Positions 10,290 to 20,545 of a stretch of 64,000 bases of DNA are shown here, in pieces (position 1 is the first letter of the stretch; every line of letters starts with the position of its first letter). This DNA comes from Ottelia alismoides (taxonomy: Eukaryota > Streptophyta > Magnoliopsida > Alismatales > Hydrocharitaceae). The stretch lies in assembly GCA_037367405.1 (NCBI GenBank), contig JAZKJV010006046.1, positions 62,001-126,000 of the forward strand, given 5' to 3'. The notes under the pieces were generated by a model. The model saw only the letters and a list, made by a program, of their open reading frames with translations. It did no database searches and was not told where the DNA came from. Made by a program: the position numbers and the translations under genes.

Positions 10290-11977
10290 AGACAATCGAG
10301 GAGACTAAAGCCCGAGATTCAGCTTGCTCTGAGTCGACTTCCGATTCAGAGCCGATGACAGATGCAGGGCGAGACATCCATCAGGACTGCGGCTTTGTGA
10401 TCACAGATGATGAGGCCGTTTGGGCAGACCCAGCAGCACAAGGCATCCTCTCAATTTCAGAGTTCGCTGATGCACAGATGACAACAGATGAGAGCTTGGA
10501 TGGCGCACCCCTGGTCCAGGATACATCTTAGGCAGTAGAGCCGGTCCCCGATTGCGAGGCAAAGTTTGTTAGCGATTCTGATACAGATCCCTCGGAGTCA
10601 GATTTTGATTAGGCTGAGTTTGATGATTTGATACCATGTTTGACTTCCACATAGCCGACAGCTAGGGAGGAGGCTGATTCCACACAGATCAGAGAGATAC
10701 CAGCAGAGCAACCTTCGCCTGATTCAGATTGCAAGAGAGAGTTTCCATTCTCCCTTACAGATTTGGCCGCATTCACTCAGACCTTTCAGAGGCCAGATCC
10801 ACCAGCACAGTGTTGTCCAGAGCTGAATCCGCTTCCTTCATCGCTGAAGTATAGGTTCCTTGCGGGCGAGCATGAGATGTACCTAGTCATTATCTCAGCA
10901 GATTTGACTGGAGAGCAGGAATCCTGTCTGATGGGGGTTCTTGAAAAGAACCGCAAGGTGATAGGATGGAGTGTAGCTGATCTCCAGGGGATAAGTCCGG
11001 CTCTGTGCTCCCACCATATCTATCTCGAGGAGGACGCGAAGCCGTCGCGTGAGTTCCAGCGACAGCTGAACCCGAACCTTCGAGATGTTGTCATGAAGGA
11101 GATATCGAAATGGTGGAGCGTCGATTTTATCTACCCCATCTCCGAACCCAAGTGGGTCAGTCCTTTGCATGTGGTGCCCAAGAAGACAGGCATCACTACA
11201 GTTGTCAGCGAGTCTGGAGAGGAGATCGCTACCTGGGTACCCACTTCTTGGCGGGTCTGCGTGGATTATAGACGACTCAACCAGGCCACCAAGAAGGATC
11301 ATTTCCCCCTACCCTTTATTGATCAGATCATTGAGAGGCTGGATGGGAAGAGCCATTACTGTTTCTTGGATGGGTACTCCGGATACAACCAGGTGGCGAT
11401 TGCGCCAGAGGACTAGGACAAGACTACCTTTACCTGTCCCTTCGGGACATATGCTTTCAGACGGATGCCCTTTGGATTATGCAACGCTCTGGTGACATTC
11501 CAGAGGTGCATGTTGTCCATCTTTTCGGACATGGTAGGGGAGTGCTTGGAGGTCTTCATGGACGACTTTTCGGTCTACGGCAACAGATTCGAATCATGTC
11601 TTGACTGCCTAGACCGCGTCCTCCAACGATGTATTGAGGTGCACCTGGTGCTTTCTTGGGAGAAGAGTCACTTCATGGTGACTCAAGGGACTGTTCTTGT
11701 CCATATCATCTCCAACAGGGGTATGGAGGTTGATCCGGCCAAGATAGATATCATTAGAAAACTCAGTCCACCATCCAACTTGCGGCAGTTACGGTCTTTT
11801 CTGGGGCACATCGGTTTCTACCGACGATTCATTCATGATTTCAACCGGATTGCCCGACCGATGATTGATCTGCTGACGAAAGACACTGAGTTCATTGTGG
11901 ATGATAAGTGTCTAGCGTCATTTGAGACTCTCAGGAGTCTAGTTGTCGAGGCTCCTATCCTGCAGCCGCCTGATTGA
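10290..11977 (+). pseudogene. pol: Element A reverse transcriptase with acidic linker
   Basis: Reverse transcriptase copies the element RNA into DNA. An acidic, low-complexity linker (about 10290-10760) contains TAG codons at 10529, 10610 and 10652. The RT then shows REFQRQLNPNLRDVV, VDYRRLNQATKKDHFPLP, YCFLDGYSGYNQ, RRMPFGLCNA and the catalytic FMDD (codons 11555-11566), followed by SFLGHIGFYRRFIHDF of the thumb/connection. Stops: TAG at 11414 (context expects Gln in the PEDQ motif) and TGA at 11975 (expects Trp). All catalytic residues I can see are intact, so loss of function comes from nonsense codons rather than active-site change. Confidence 0.92.
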
Positions 11978-12380
11978 TCTCTCCCATTCGAGATCATGAT
12001 GGATGCCTCCGATTTTGCCGTAGGGACCGTGCTGGGACAGAGGAGGGATATAGTACCCTTTGCTATTCACTACGCTAGCCGGACTTTGCAGCTCAGAGGA
12101 ACTACACTGTCACTGAGAAGGAGATGCTAGCCGTAGTGTTTGCCCTAGATAAGTTCAGATCGTACATCATTAGATCTAGAGTGACCATCTTCACTGATCA
12201 CACCACCATCCGATATCTCATGGCAAAGAAGGATGCCAAGCCAGATTGACCGGATGGATCCTTCTACTCCAGGAGTTTGATATTGAGATTAAGGACAAGC
12301 CTGGAGTCAAGAATGTGGTGGCGGATCATCTCTCCCGATTGGAGTATCTTGAGGATTCTGAGCAGATTGAGCCTATTTGT
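11978..12380 (+). pseudogene. Element A RNase H
   Basis: RNase H removes RNA from the RNA-DNA hybrid. IMMDASDFAVG (first catalytic Asp), YTVTEKEMLAVVFALDKFR (catalytic Glu) and TIFTDHTTIRYL (catalytic Asp) are readable, but across two frameshifts. One is a 4-bp loss near 12090 relative to the E copy; the other is near 12240. The domain then runs into KPGVKNVVADHLSR, the usual end of Athila RNase H. Confidence 0.85.
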
Positions 12381-13705
12381 GAGACCTTCCCAGATGAGGC
12401 GATCCTTGCTATTGCCTCTCTCCCGTGGTACGCCGATATTATGAACTTTCTTGTTGCCAAGAAAGTCCCACATGACTGGCCCAGGCAGCGACTTGAGACC
12501 TTCCTCGCAAAGATCAAGTTCAACCACTGGGAGGATCCCATCCTTTATCATTAAGGAGGGGATAGCGTCTGGCGTAGGTGCATTCCTTAGGAGGAGCACC
12601 ACAACGTCCTCACTTACTACCACAAGTTTGAGGCAGGAGGACATCACTCTGGGAGGAGGACGGCACAGAAAGTGCTCCAATCCGGCCTATGGTGGCCTAC
12701 CCTCTTCAAGGACTCTGATGAGTTCGTGAAGAGGTGTACTGACTGTCAGAGGATTGGCATTTGTGGATAGCGTGATATGACGCCGATGCAACCCATTTAC
12801 TTCTGTGAGGTTATTGACGCATGGGGCATCGATTTCATGGGTCCATTCCCTAGGAGTCGGGGATTTGAGTACATTCTGTTGGCCGTTGATTATGTTAGTC
12901 GTTGGGTTGAGGCCATCCCCGCCAGAACTGCAGATGCTAGGACTGTTTGCAGATTTTTGAGGAAGCATATCATTTCACGGTTCGGGGTACCTCGAGTGTT
13001 GATATCTGATGGGGGTCTCATTTCGTCAATGACAAGGTAAAGGCCCTTGCTAGCGAGTTCAGCATAGACCATCGAGTAGCCACACCATACCATCCTCAGA
13101 CCAATGGTCTTGCTGAAGTGTCAAACAGGGAGATCAAGACTATATTGCAGAAGGTCGTCCGCCCTAACCGAAAGGATTGGTCACAGCTTTTGGACTCGAT
13201 CTTGTGGGCATATCGGACGTCCTTCAAGACACCGTTGGGTACGTCTCCCTTTCGCCTCGTTTATGGCAAGCCCTGCCATTTACCTGTTGAGCTTAGACAT
13301 AGGTCACTCTGGGCAGTTACATACATCATCATGGATCTAGTGAGTGTAGGAGACCAGAGGAGGGAAGAATTAGCAGCCTTGGAGGAGCTTCGTGATACAG
13401 CCTTTTCGAGCATCCTACAATATAAGGAGAGAGTGAAGGAGTGGCATGATTCTCATATCATCCACAAGCAGTTTGAGCCAGGACAACGAGTATAGTTGTT
13501 CGATGCCAAGTTGAGATTATTTCCAGGGAAGCTACAGAGCAAATGGAAGGGACCTTACTTGGTTAGAAAGGTACACTACAACGAGATTATCGATATATCT
13601 GAGTTGTCTTCTGAGAGTACCTTTCGTGTTAACGGGCAACGGCTCAAGCCATATCTAGATCATGAGCTGCTGGTCGTTGACGTTGCCCCGATTCATTTTG
13701 CGTGA
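12381..13705 (+). pseudogene. Element A integrase
   Basis: Integrase inserts the DNA copy into the genome. A degenerate HHCC zinc-binding segment (about 12600-12760, ending RCTDCQRIG) is followed by the core. WGIDFMGPFP carries the first Asp, LISDGG the second, and [12 protein letters not shown] the Glu of the DDE triad. The C-terminal part has HDSHIIHKQFEPGQ and LQSKWKGPYLVRKV, and ends at PIHFA before TGA. Breaks: several near 12555-12780, including TAG at 12768, a frameshift near 13015 just after the second Asp, and TAG at 13493. The C-terminal half (13118-13705) is otherwise open. Confidence 0.9.
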
Positions 13706-13837
13706 GATGTGGTCTCTTGACTCACATCTATTGCATCTCATGCCTGATTATCACTGTTCTCCCGACTTGTATAGATCCAGTTGTCCATATCACACTATTC
13801 TTCAGTCCAACATCCCATTTACATCTTCGACGTTGCA

Positions 13838-14042
13838 ATACTTAGGGTGCACTTTACCCTAAGTATAGGGGAGAGATGTGAGACTTTTGAGTTTCTTTTG
13901 ATTCATTTCTACCTCTGTTTTACTGCCTATACTTAGGGATATTTTACCCTAAGTATAGGGGAGGTAGACCCTGTACATTCTCACTCGGATTTCCCTTTGT
14001 GTACAGCCTGCTATACTTAAGATTATTTGATCCTAAGTATAG
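13838..14042 (+). repeat. Three successive PPT-like hairpins in element A
   Basis: Hairpin 1: arms atacttagggt (13838-13848) and accctaagtat (13856-13866). Hairpin 2: cctatacttaggg (13926-13938) and ccctaagtatagg (13947-13959), a perfect 13-bp stem with an 8-nt loop. Hairpin 3: ctatacttaagat (14011-14023) and atcctaagtatag (14030-14042) with one mismatch. The right arms of 1 and 2 run straight into AGGGG, reproducing the AAGTATAGGGG of the true polypurine tract. Equivalent hairpins occur in E and D. Confidence 0.85.
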
Positions 14043-14192
14043 GTGGAAACCCCGAGATCCTCTTGCTTTTCTATTCTTTCATTCATCTTTGTATATAGCC
14101 TTCCTTTTCACTTCCTGATACTAAGCACGAGTTATGTCTTCTTCATCGCTCTTGACTCTGAGGACATCGTTCGAGCTAAGTATAGGGGGGGT

Positions 14193-14211
14193 GTATATAT
14201 TCCATATATAC
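14193..14211. repeat. AT palindrome after a fourth PPT-like motif, element A
   Basis: Arms gtatatat (14193-14200) and atatatac (14204-14211) around tcc, directly after gctaagtataggggggg. The equivalent place in E is again a TA palindrome (54822-54840); in D it is a GT microsatellite (43014-43065). Confidence 0.75.
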
Positions 14212-14239
14212 TTTAGCCATAACTCGTACTTTGTGTGAG

Positions 14240-15757
14240 TGTGTTAATAAATAAAAATGGCTAAAACCCAAAAATTTCATAAAAATTAAAAAAAATCCTT
14301 ATAAATAAAAATTCTTTTATTACACATCCATAGCTAGTTGTACAAATTATTTTTGTAAAAATGTTTGTAAAAATCTTTTGTGTAAATAGCTTGTAAATAT
14401 TTTCATATAAAAATTATGTATATAGTACAAAATTTTTGTAAAATGTTTTGAAAATCAAAAGTTTGCAAAAACCTTGTGTAAATTTGTGTATATACTTTGC
14501 AAAACTCGCATTCATGCATACATCCATGTTTTCAAAACATTTTTCAAAAATTTTGCACATGTGTAAATATTTTGTAAATAGCATCTTTGTAACTATTTGT
14601 ACAATTTTTCCTGGATCATAGTTGACATTTAAACTAGCCTGGAATTAAATTGGAAAATGGAGCTTGGTTAAGTTCTTAATCCACCTAATTATAAGAGGAA
14701 CCTTATAGGGCTTAGGGTTGAGACTTTTCAGGTCCATGGTGACTTAATTCTTTGAGTCCACTAGGCTATGATCATATGTCATCTCGATGAGCCTAAGTAG
14801 AGCACTTAACAACACACACATGATAATGGATTTACTTGGACCCACACTTTACACCGAGCTCTCTACGGATGAGGTGGTGAGGAGGCAGTCTTCCTTGACT
14901 TGAGGTAGCATATGAGGGTAATACTTCTAGGCGGAACCTCTCTTCTTCTTAAAGTGAAGGAAGTGCGTCTCAACTTGGTCTGGTTGCCATGAGGTCTAAT
15001 GACAGGAGTTGTGGGTTGCAATAATGCTTCAAAAGAGAGATAGTCTACTGGCTCAAGAGGAAAACTCCTTATGTGTATATGCTGCACTTTGTAGATATGT
15101 TGTACAGATGCACATAAAAAAAATGCAAAAAGAAAAGAACTCCAAAAAAATGGTGGGTCTGAGAGAAAATGACAATCCCACCGGAGTGTATATAGTGCGA
15201 TAAGAAAAGCTTGAGACTCATGTTCCATCTTATGTAGTTTGCAGCAGGGAGACTTAGCTACACTGGTTGAGCTCCCAGGGATACATGGCTACACTGGCCA
15301 TGGTCCATTCTCTTCTTCCCCCTCTTCTTGAGCCGGTTGAACTTGAACTTAGAAGGGAATACCCACTCCTCGAGGAAAGAGTGACCAGACTAGGGTCATA
15401 GAGTTACCTTGTTGGGGAGGGTTGTCATTTTGCTACTTTTGAGGTGGAGAGCTATACCTCACTTACACTGTACAAGGAAAGATTCATGGTCTTCAGGGTT
15501 TGTGTATGTAGACTTGTTCTGATCTGGATTATTGAGTAGTCTTGACTATATATTAGTGGATCTTAGAGGCTGTTGAGTTTTAAACCTAAGTCCAAATAAG
15601 GTTTCGACACATTAATAATCCAAAGATCTGATCGAGCTCCACATTTCATTTTAATGAAGGCAAGTTTAATAATCAGCATTGATCCATGCATTTTCCCCTC
15701 TTTTTCTTTTTCCTTTCTTTTTCACTTCTTTTTCAAATAAGTGTTTGCTAAGGGACT
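14240..15757 (+). other. Conserved non-coding 3' internal region of element A
   Basis: About 1.5 kb without a credible frame. An AT-rich part (14240-14630) is followed by blocks that match element E (55200-56340) closely, such as gagcttggttaag, gacttaattctttgagtcc, atagtctact and gaacttgaacttagaaggg. Some Athila elements carry an envelope-like gene here; no such frame is visible. Confidence 0.6.
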
Positions 15758-15763
15758 AGCAAA

Positions 15764-15778
15764 GTTAAGTATAGGGGG
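15764..15778 (+). other. Polypurine tract of element A
   Basis: The phrase aagttaagtataggggg immediately precedes the 3' LTR start TGATGAATCC and would prime plus-strand DNA synthesis. It shares AAGTATAGGGG with the upstream hairpins. Confidence 0.8.
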
Positions 15779-16562
15779 TGATGAATCCTCATTCATCACT
15801 CTTTATTCTTTTATTTTAGCTAAAAATATGTGCAAAACACCATGTATATTTGTGTAAATATAATAAATTGACAAAATGCATGCATTGTGTAAATAATAAC
15901 AATTAGCATGGTTTTATGCAAAAATAAAAGAATAAAGAAATAAAGAAAAAGAGGGAAATATTTAGAATAAATATTGAGTGACCTAATCCCAAGGGAGGGC
16001 TCAGCATGGACCTGATCACAAAAGAAACCAAGTAGAGGGAGATAGGGTCAATCATGCTTGTACGTACACCTGTATATAAATAATTTTATTTTCCTCAAAA
16101 TAAAATGAAAATATGTTTTTAGAACCTAGTACATATTTATAAAAATAATATAAAAATTAGAAAATTAAAAATACCAAAAATACAATCCACACCTTGTATA
16201 TATACCATGTACATATGTATATAGATCTATTTATTTAACTAATGTAAATAAATCATAAAAATAAAATAAAATATCTTTTTATTCCAAATTTTATGTTATA
16301 AATAAATAAAATATAAAATTGGAATAATTGTACAAAAAATAAACAATTAAAAATAAAATCAAAAAATCCATTTGTAAATATACCTATATATAATAATAAT
16401 ATAATGTAAATACCTAATTTATTGTTAAAAAAATAAATAAAAATCACTAAAAAATTCTTTGAAAATAAATAAATATTTTTCATTTTGTAAATATTTTGAA
16501 ATAAGGTCATTTTTAATTTTTAATTGAATTTCCAAATATTTAATAAATCCTGCATTCTGATT

Positions 16563-16605
16563 GGTCCACGGGGGATGTTGACCCCGGTCAACTCCCCCCT
16601 GGACC
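16563..16605. promoter_or_regulatory. Nested palindromic W-box module, element A 3' LTR
   Basis: GGTCCA (16563-16568) and TGGACC (16600-16605) enclose GTTGACC (16577-16583) and GGTCAAC (16586-16592). Confidence 0.55.
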
Positions 16606-16792
16606 ACTCCACCCGGATCCGTGTTCGAGCACCCGACTTCTCCAAAATTTCCCAATTCGACCCGACCTCTATTCTCCCAAACCCAGGGCCCCGATTACAG
16701 CTCCCATATCCATGATTCACGCCCGGGCATGTTTTTAGGGATCCGTGCATTAATCCGCATTCCCCACTCCCACCTTCTCGGACCTGCACCAT

Positions 16793-16799
16793 TATAAAG
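16793..16799 (+). promoter_or_regulatory. TATA box of element A 3' LTR
   Basis: TATAAAG, same context as 2996-3002. Initiation here would read out of the element into copia LTR C and beyond. Confidence 0.55.
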
Positions 16800-18925
16800 T
16801 CTCAGCTCTGCCGCACTTTTCTCTCATCTTTGGACATCGTCTTCCAGTCCCAGGACCTCCATTCATCTCCCTAGAGTGACAACTATCGGAGGAGAGTGTC
16901 GCAGTGAGGAGTGAAGGACTGCAGCCACTGATTCGGCGACCTTCGCCGCCGTGCTCCGCCACCGAGCGAGCTGAGCCTCTGGCCTCAACGAGCCATCAAG
17001 GAAAAGACCCCAGGAGCTTCCTTTAACCCCAGCATAGTCGACCTCGGCCACCAGGTACTCCCGATTCCCCTTAGGTTCGCTTAATTTCAGAAACCCCCAA
17101 TTTGCGCCGCCGGCCTTCACCGACCGATTCACTGAGTTCCGACCACCCATCTGATCACCCGACCCCCTAGTCACCCTCACGAGACTCCTCTCCACATTCT
17201 CCACACTTCCAATAATCTTGGTTCGCCCCGGAACCCAGGCTCGAGTCTCCTTCGCCGTCGCTTCGTCGGGGACCCCCGCTCTGCCTCACTCCGATACCCC
17301 CTTCGTCCGCTAACGGGTCAAGGTACTTTGCCCTCGACCCAGCTATTGTTCTATGCAGCTTGCAGGTCAAATCGACCTCATCTGGAAGTCGAGTCATTCG
17401 AGCACAGCAACTCCGAGCCACCTTCGCCGTCGGAGCTCTCCAGAGCTCCTCAGCCTCAACGGAGCATCCCAGGAGCTGCGGACCATCGTGGCCGATCTGT
17501 TCCCCATCTCAGTAGCTCTGGAGGAGCCCTCCACCACGTGTACTAGGCCGACAAAGTTCACCGACGAGCTGTTCTTGGAGGATCTCCATCTACCGTCCGA
17601 TCAACCCCCTTCGTCCAGATTAGATCGTGACCGTCCATCAGCGAGAGATAGCTTCCGTCCGATCCATCAGGGGTTGTATCCAGACTGTCCATCAGCGAAG
17701 AGGTGTCTGCTGTTCTCAGCCGATAGATCTCCACGCGGCGCTTCCTCGTCTGTCGATCATAATAATAGGGGTAATTTCACTTAGGCCCCTGTCATTTTCT
17801 TATTTATCGTTTAGTCCTGTAAATAGTTTTAGTAGTTATTTTTATTTTGGAACATTTACATCTAGGACCTTAGGCTTTTAATATTTGCAAAATAGTCCCT
17901 GTTTATGTGAGACACGTGCATCGACACGTGAGGGTGTGGTTAAATTACACTTTTATCCTCGAACTTTTTGGTTGTTAATGTTTGCATCATTTTAAATAAG
18001 AATTACACTTATACCCTTCCATGTCTGAACCACGTGCTGCGCTCGTGCTTTATTGGGCTTTTTGCATAAGGGCCCCTGGGCTTTCTTTATTTGTTACTGT
18101 TTGGCCCATAAAGTATGTTTCATTGTAAATAGGTCCTAGTTTGCTGTGTGCCTTGTATTGATTGAATAAAATAGCAAATAAACTCCAAATTAGGTGAAAT
18201 TTGGATACGTGGCTCCTGCCACTATGTAAAAACTTCCCTAAATTTTTGGGACATTTTCGAGGCGTTTTGTTATTTTTAAAAAATCAAAAACATTGATTTT
18301 TATCACTGTCTAGCATAGAAAATCAAAGAAAAATATAAAAATTCCAAAAAAAATCCAAAAAAATTGTGATTGTTTGTTTTGCTGTTTATTAGCTTCAATC
18401 CATTTTTTTGCCTTTTGGCTTTATAAAAACCAAATAAATTAAAAAATTGAAAACCTTATAAAAAATTCTGAAAAAATCTATAAAATTCAAAAAATTGCAA
18501 ACTCAATTTCTGTAATTTAGTTTTTGCATTTACTTTGAATAAAAATTACCATCAGATTTTTATATGCCAATTATATATTTTTAATTGTCCTTTCAAATCT
18601 GACTGTACATATTTCTACTGTTTTCCCCTTTCTTGATTTTTATAAAATTAACTAAAAATTGAAAAATTCGAAAAAATTCACCAAAAACACTTGAAAATAT
18701 AAAAAACACAAAAATAATTTTTATTTGATTTTCTGACCTTTTTTGGAGTGTTTTATAAATACTTGTTTTGTGCCTTATTCATTTGTTTTATATTTTCCCT
18801 TATAATTAAAATACAAAAAAATTAAAAAGAATTACAAATCCATCAAAAAGTTTTTTGTTTATTTTATTTTATTTTTAGACTACTTCGTAGGCCATCTCGG
18901 CTATCTCGTGCTCCTTGAGTCCGAC

Positions 18926-18957
18926 CCTGGTCGCTATACCAGGTTAATAAAATAGCG
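18926..18957 (+). promoter_or_regulatory. Potential poly(A)-signal pseudoknot, element A 3' LTR
   Basis: CCTGGT (18926-18931) pairs with ACCAGG (18938-18943); loop CGCTAT (18932-18937) is complementary to ATAGCG (18952-18957); AATAAA at 18946-18951 lies in the connecting loop. As the 3' LTR copy, this is the one that would be used for 3'-end formation. Confidence 0.5.
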
Positions 18958-19101
18958 AGGACTGCTTCGTGATTTATTGATTTTATCTTTGATTTGGTGG
19001 TTCATTTATTTTTCTTGTTGAGTCCGAGTCGAGAGGTTGAGGTCGCAATGACCATTGATACCTATCTCCCTTAGCTTCTCGGATCATCTCGGGCCTCATC
19101 A

Positions 19102-19106
19102 AATTG
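19102..19106. repeat. Target-site duplication of element A, right copy
   Basis: AATTG, identical to 1983-1987. Confidence 0.9.
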
Positions 19107-19375
19107 CAAGAGCAATAATGTCTCTCTCATACACGTCCAAGAACCTCCATCTCTCAAACCCTAGTGGCCATCTACTTTGGGTTTGTTAAGAGCGTCATTA
19201 TCGTCAAAAATGTTGCTGTGGTATTGGATCAACCACTTGTGGATCTTCTTCTTCTTCTTTGATGCTTCCTGCTCGTGAAGGATCCGTATTTCGTCAGAGA
19301 AATCAGGAGATTCCAACTTCAGATCATCAACTCGGATTGTGGGAGCTTCGTGTGTCATCTACGTGCCCATGATGA
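19107..19375 (+). repeat. Copia element C, 3' LTR, right part (end uncertain)
   Basis: Resumes the LTR interrupted by element A. It aligns with the promoter-proximal part of the B LTRs, for example the phrases gtggccatctac, aatcaggagatt and atcatcaactcggattg against 28655-28845. After about 19360 I can no longer follow similarity, so the LTR end and the target-site duplication of C are not located. Confidence 0.6.
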
Positions 19376-20253
19376 ACAAACATTTCGCCTATTTAAAAAT
19401 CGATAATTGTTGTACAGGAGATGAAAAATGGATATATCAGAAACCACAATCCTTGAATATTGTGGAGAATTTTTACTTGGCAAGTTTACCAAGTTCGAAC
19501 ATAGGGACACAAGCCTCTTCGTCGATTTATCGAAAATAATGGATTAAATAAGAGTAATTATATTCATTGATCTAGATCTTTAGATGCAGACAAAATGGAC
19601 ACAAGAAATTGCACAGATAATATGCACAAAATGAATGGAGCCAATGAGGATGCAAAATCATGAAGCACACATAATGAACATGCAATTTTATCACTTTTAT
19701 GTGAAATAAATGAGATACAGAATGCAAGGGAATGGGTGATGTATAAAAATGTGTGATGCAATGCATGACGAGAAATATTCCCTTTTTATTTTTATGAAAA
19801 TAAAATGATGCATCATGATTATTAAAACTCAACTATGCCCTACAAATAGTTTATTTATTGAATGATTAAAAAGGGATACAATTTCATTGCCAATTTGTGC
19901 AGGAAAATAGTTCATAAGTTAATTAACGACATTTCCATTAAGAGCAATTGACACATTAATCATTTTAATAGAGCATAAAAAATTGTATGTCAAATCAGTG
20001 AATAAAATATACCATCAGGAAAAGAATAAAATTAGCATTAAAATAAAATTAAAATCGGTCAATTTGGAGTCCATATGCTAAAGTTATGAATAAAAGAGTG
20101 AAATGGCATAATTTTAATGAAAAATGGAGATAAAATGACAAAATATGCAAAGAGGACCCTAACAGAGGCATTTATGTAATATAGAAAAGGAGGTGGGGCT
20201 CTTTACAAAATTCCCAGGTGCGTCACATGAGGCATGCGTGCCTGTTGAGGACT
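19376..20253. other. AT-rich sequence with no recognised feature
   Basis: No coding frame, RNA gene or LTR boundary that I can support. It may be flanking DNA or an eroded element. The last three bases, ACT, directly precede the CACTA end; CACTA elements make 3-bp duplications, but the other end is not in view, so this cannot be checked. Confidence 0.4.
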
Positions 20254-20268
20254 CACTACAAAAAAAGC
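20254..20268 (+). repeat. CACTA 5' terminal inverted repeat
   Basis: CACTACAAAAAAAGC matches the CACTACAAGAAAA-type end common to plant CACTA elements. The transposase family found downstream (TNP2 type) supports the reading. Confidence 0.8.
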
Positions 20269-20291
20269 ACAATTGGCGTGCATGCCCTAGC

Positions 20292-20540
20292 TTGCCCTGG
20301 GAGAGCACACATGCTCTCCCGACTATGGGCGAGCACAGGAGGATCACATGTGCTCGCCTAGGCTTCTTGCCAATTTGAATTATGAGGCACGGTCGCATGA
20401 TGCACATCTGAAAATATGTGCGAGCACTTGTATTGCACATCTGCTCGTCTATATGTGCCCTCCCATTTGAAATTTCATGCGCGGCTCATGCGGGCATTTG
20501 TCAATATTTGGGTGAGCACCTGTAGAGACATGGGCGGGCA
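20292..20540. repeat. CACTA subterminal palindromic repeats
   Basis: Repeated GGGCGAGCAC-type motifs on both strands. A perfect 9-bp palindrome has arms gggagagca (20299-20307) and tgctctccc (20312-20320). A 10-bp pair is ggcgagcaca (20328-20337) and tgtgctcgcc (20349-20358). More copies occur near 20420 (tgcgagcac), 20440 (ctgctcgtc), 20510 (gggtgagcac) and 20550 (gtgctcgtc). In En/Spm such repeats bind the element-encoded TNPA protein. Confidence 0.75.
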
Positions 20541-20545
20541 CATAA

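Larger units (their letters stand above)
1988..19101 (+). mobile_element. Athila-like Ty3/gypsy LTR retrotransposon A, complete structure, decayed genes
   Basis: A 17.1-kb element bounded by LTRs that start TGATGAATCC and end CTCATCA, flanked by perfect AATTG duplications. In order: 5' LTR, tRNA-Asp-type primer site, long leader, gag, protease, RT, RNaseH, integrase, about 2 kb of non-coding sequence, polypurine tract, 3' LTR. The RT-before-integrase order places it in Ty3/gypsy. The gag, the FMDD RT motif and the primer site fit the plant Athila lineage. No envelope-like frame is present where some Athila elements have one. Multiple nonsense codons and frameshifts show it cannot make its proteins. 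It is inserted in copia LTR C. Confidence 0.92.
15779..19101 (+). repeat. Element A 3' LTR
   Basis: Direct repeat of 1988-5303. It carries the same modules: W-box palindrome (16563-16605; inner arms GTTGACC and GGTCAAC with a 2-base spacer), TATA box TATAAAG (16793-16799), GC-rich block, TTTGCA/TAGTCC array (about 17765-18150) and the AATAAA structure (18926-18957). It ends CTCATCA at 19101, followed by AATTG. Confidence 0.92.

Noticed and set aside
13838..14042. CRISPR-like array
   Set aside because: Only three diverged inverted repeats with irregular spacing in plant retrotransposon DNA; no CRISPR features.
14863..15228. Possible envelope-like gene (minus-strand frame of 121 codons) in element A
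   Set aside because: Wrong strand, no signal peptide or membrane pattern that I trust, and no matching frame in E despite nucleotide similarity.
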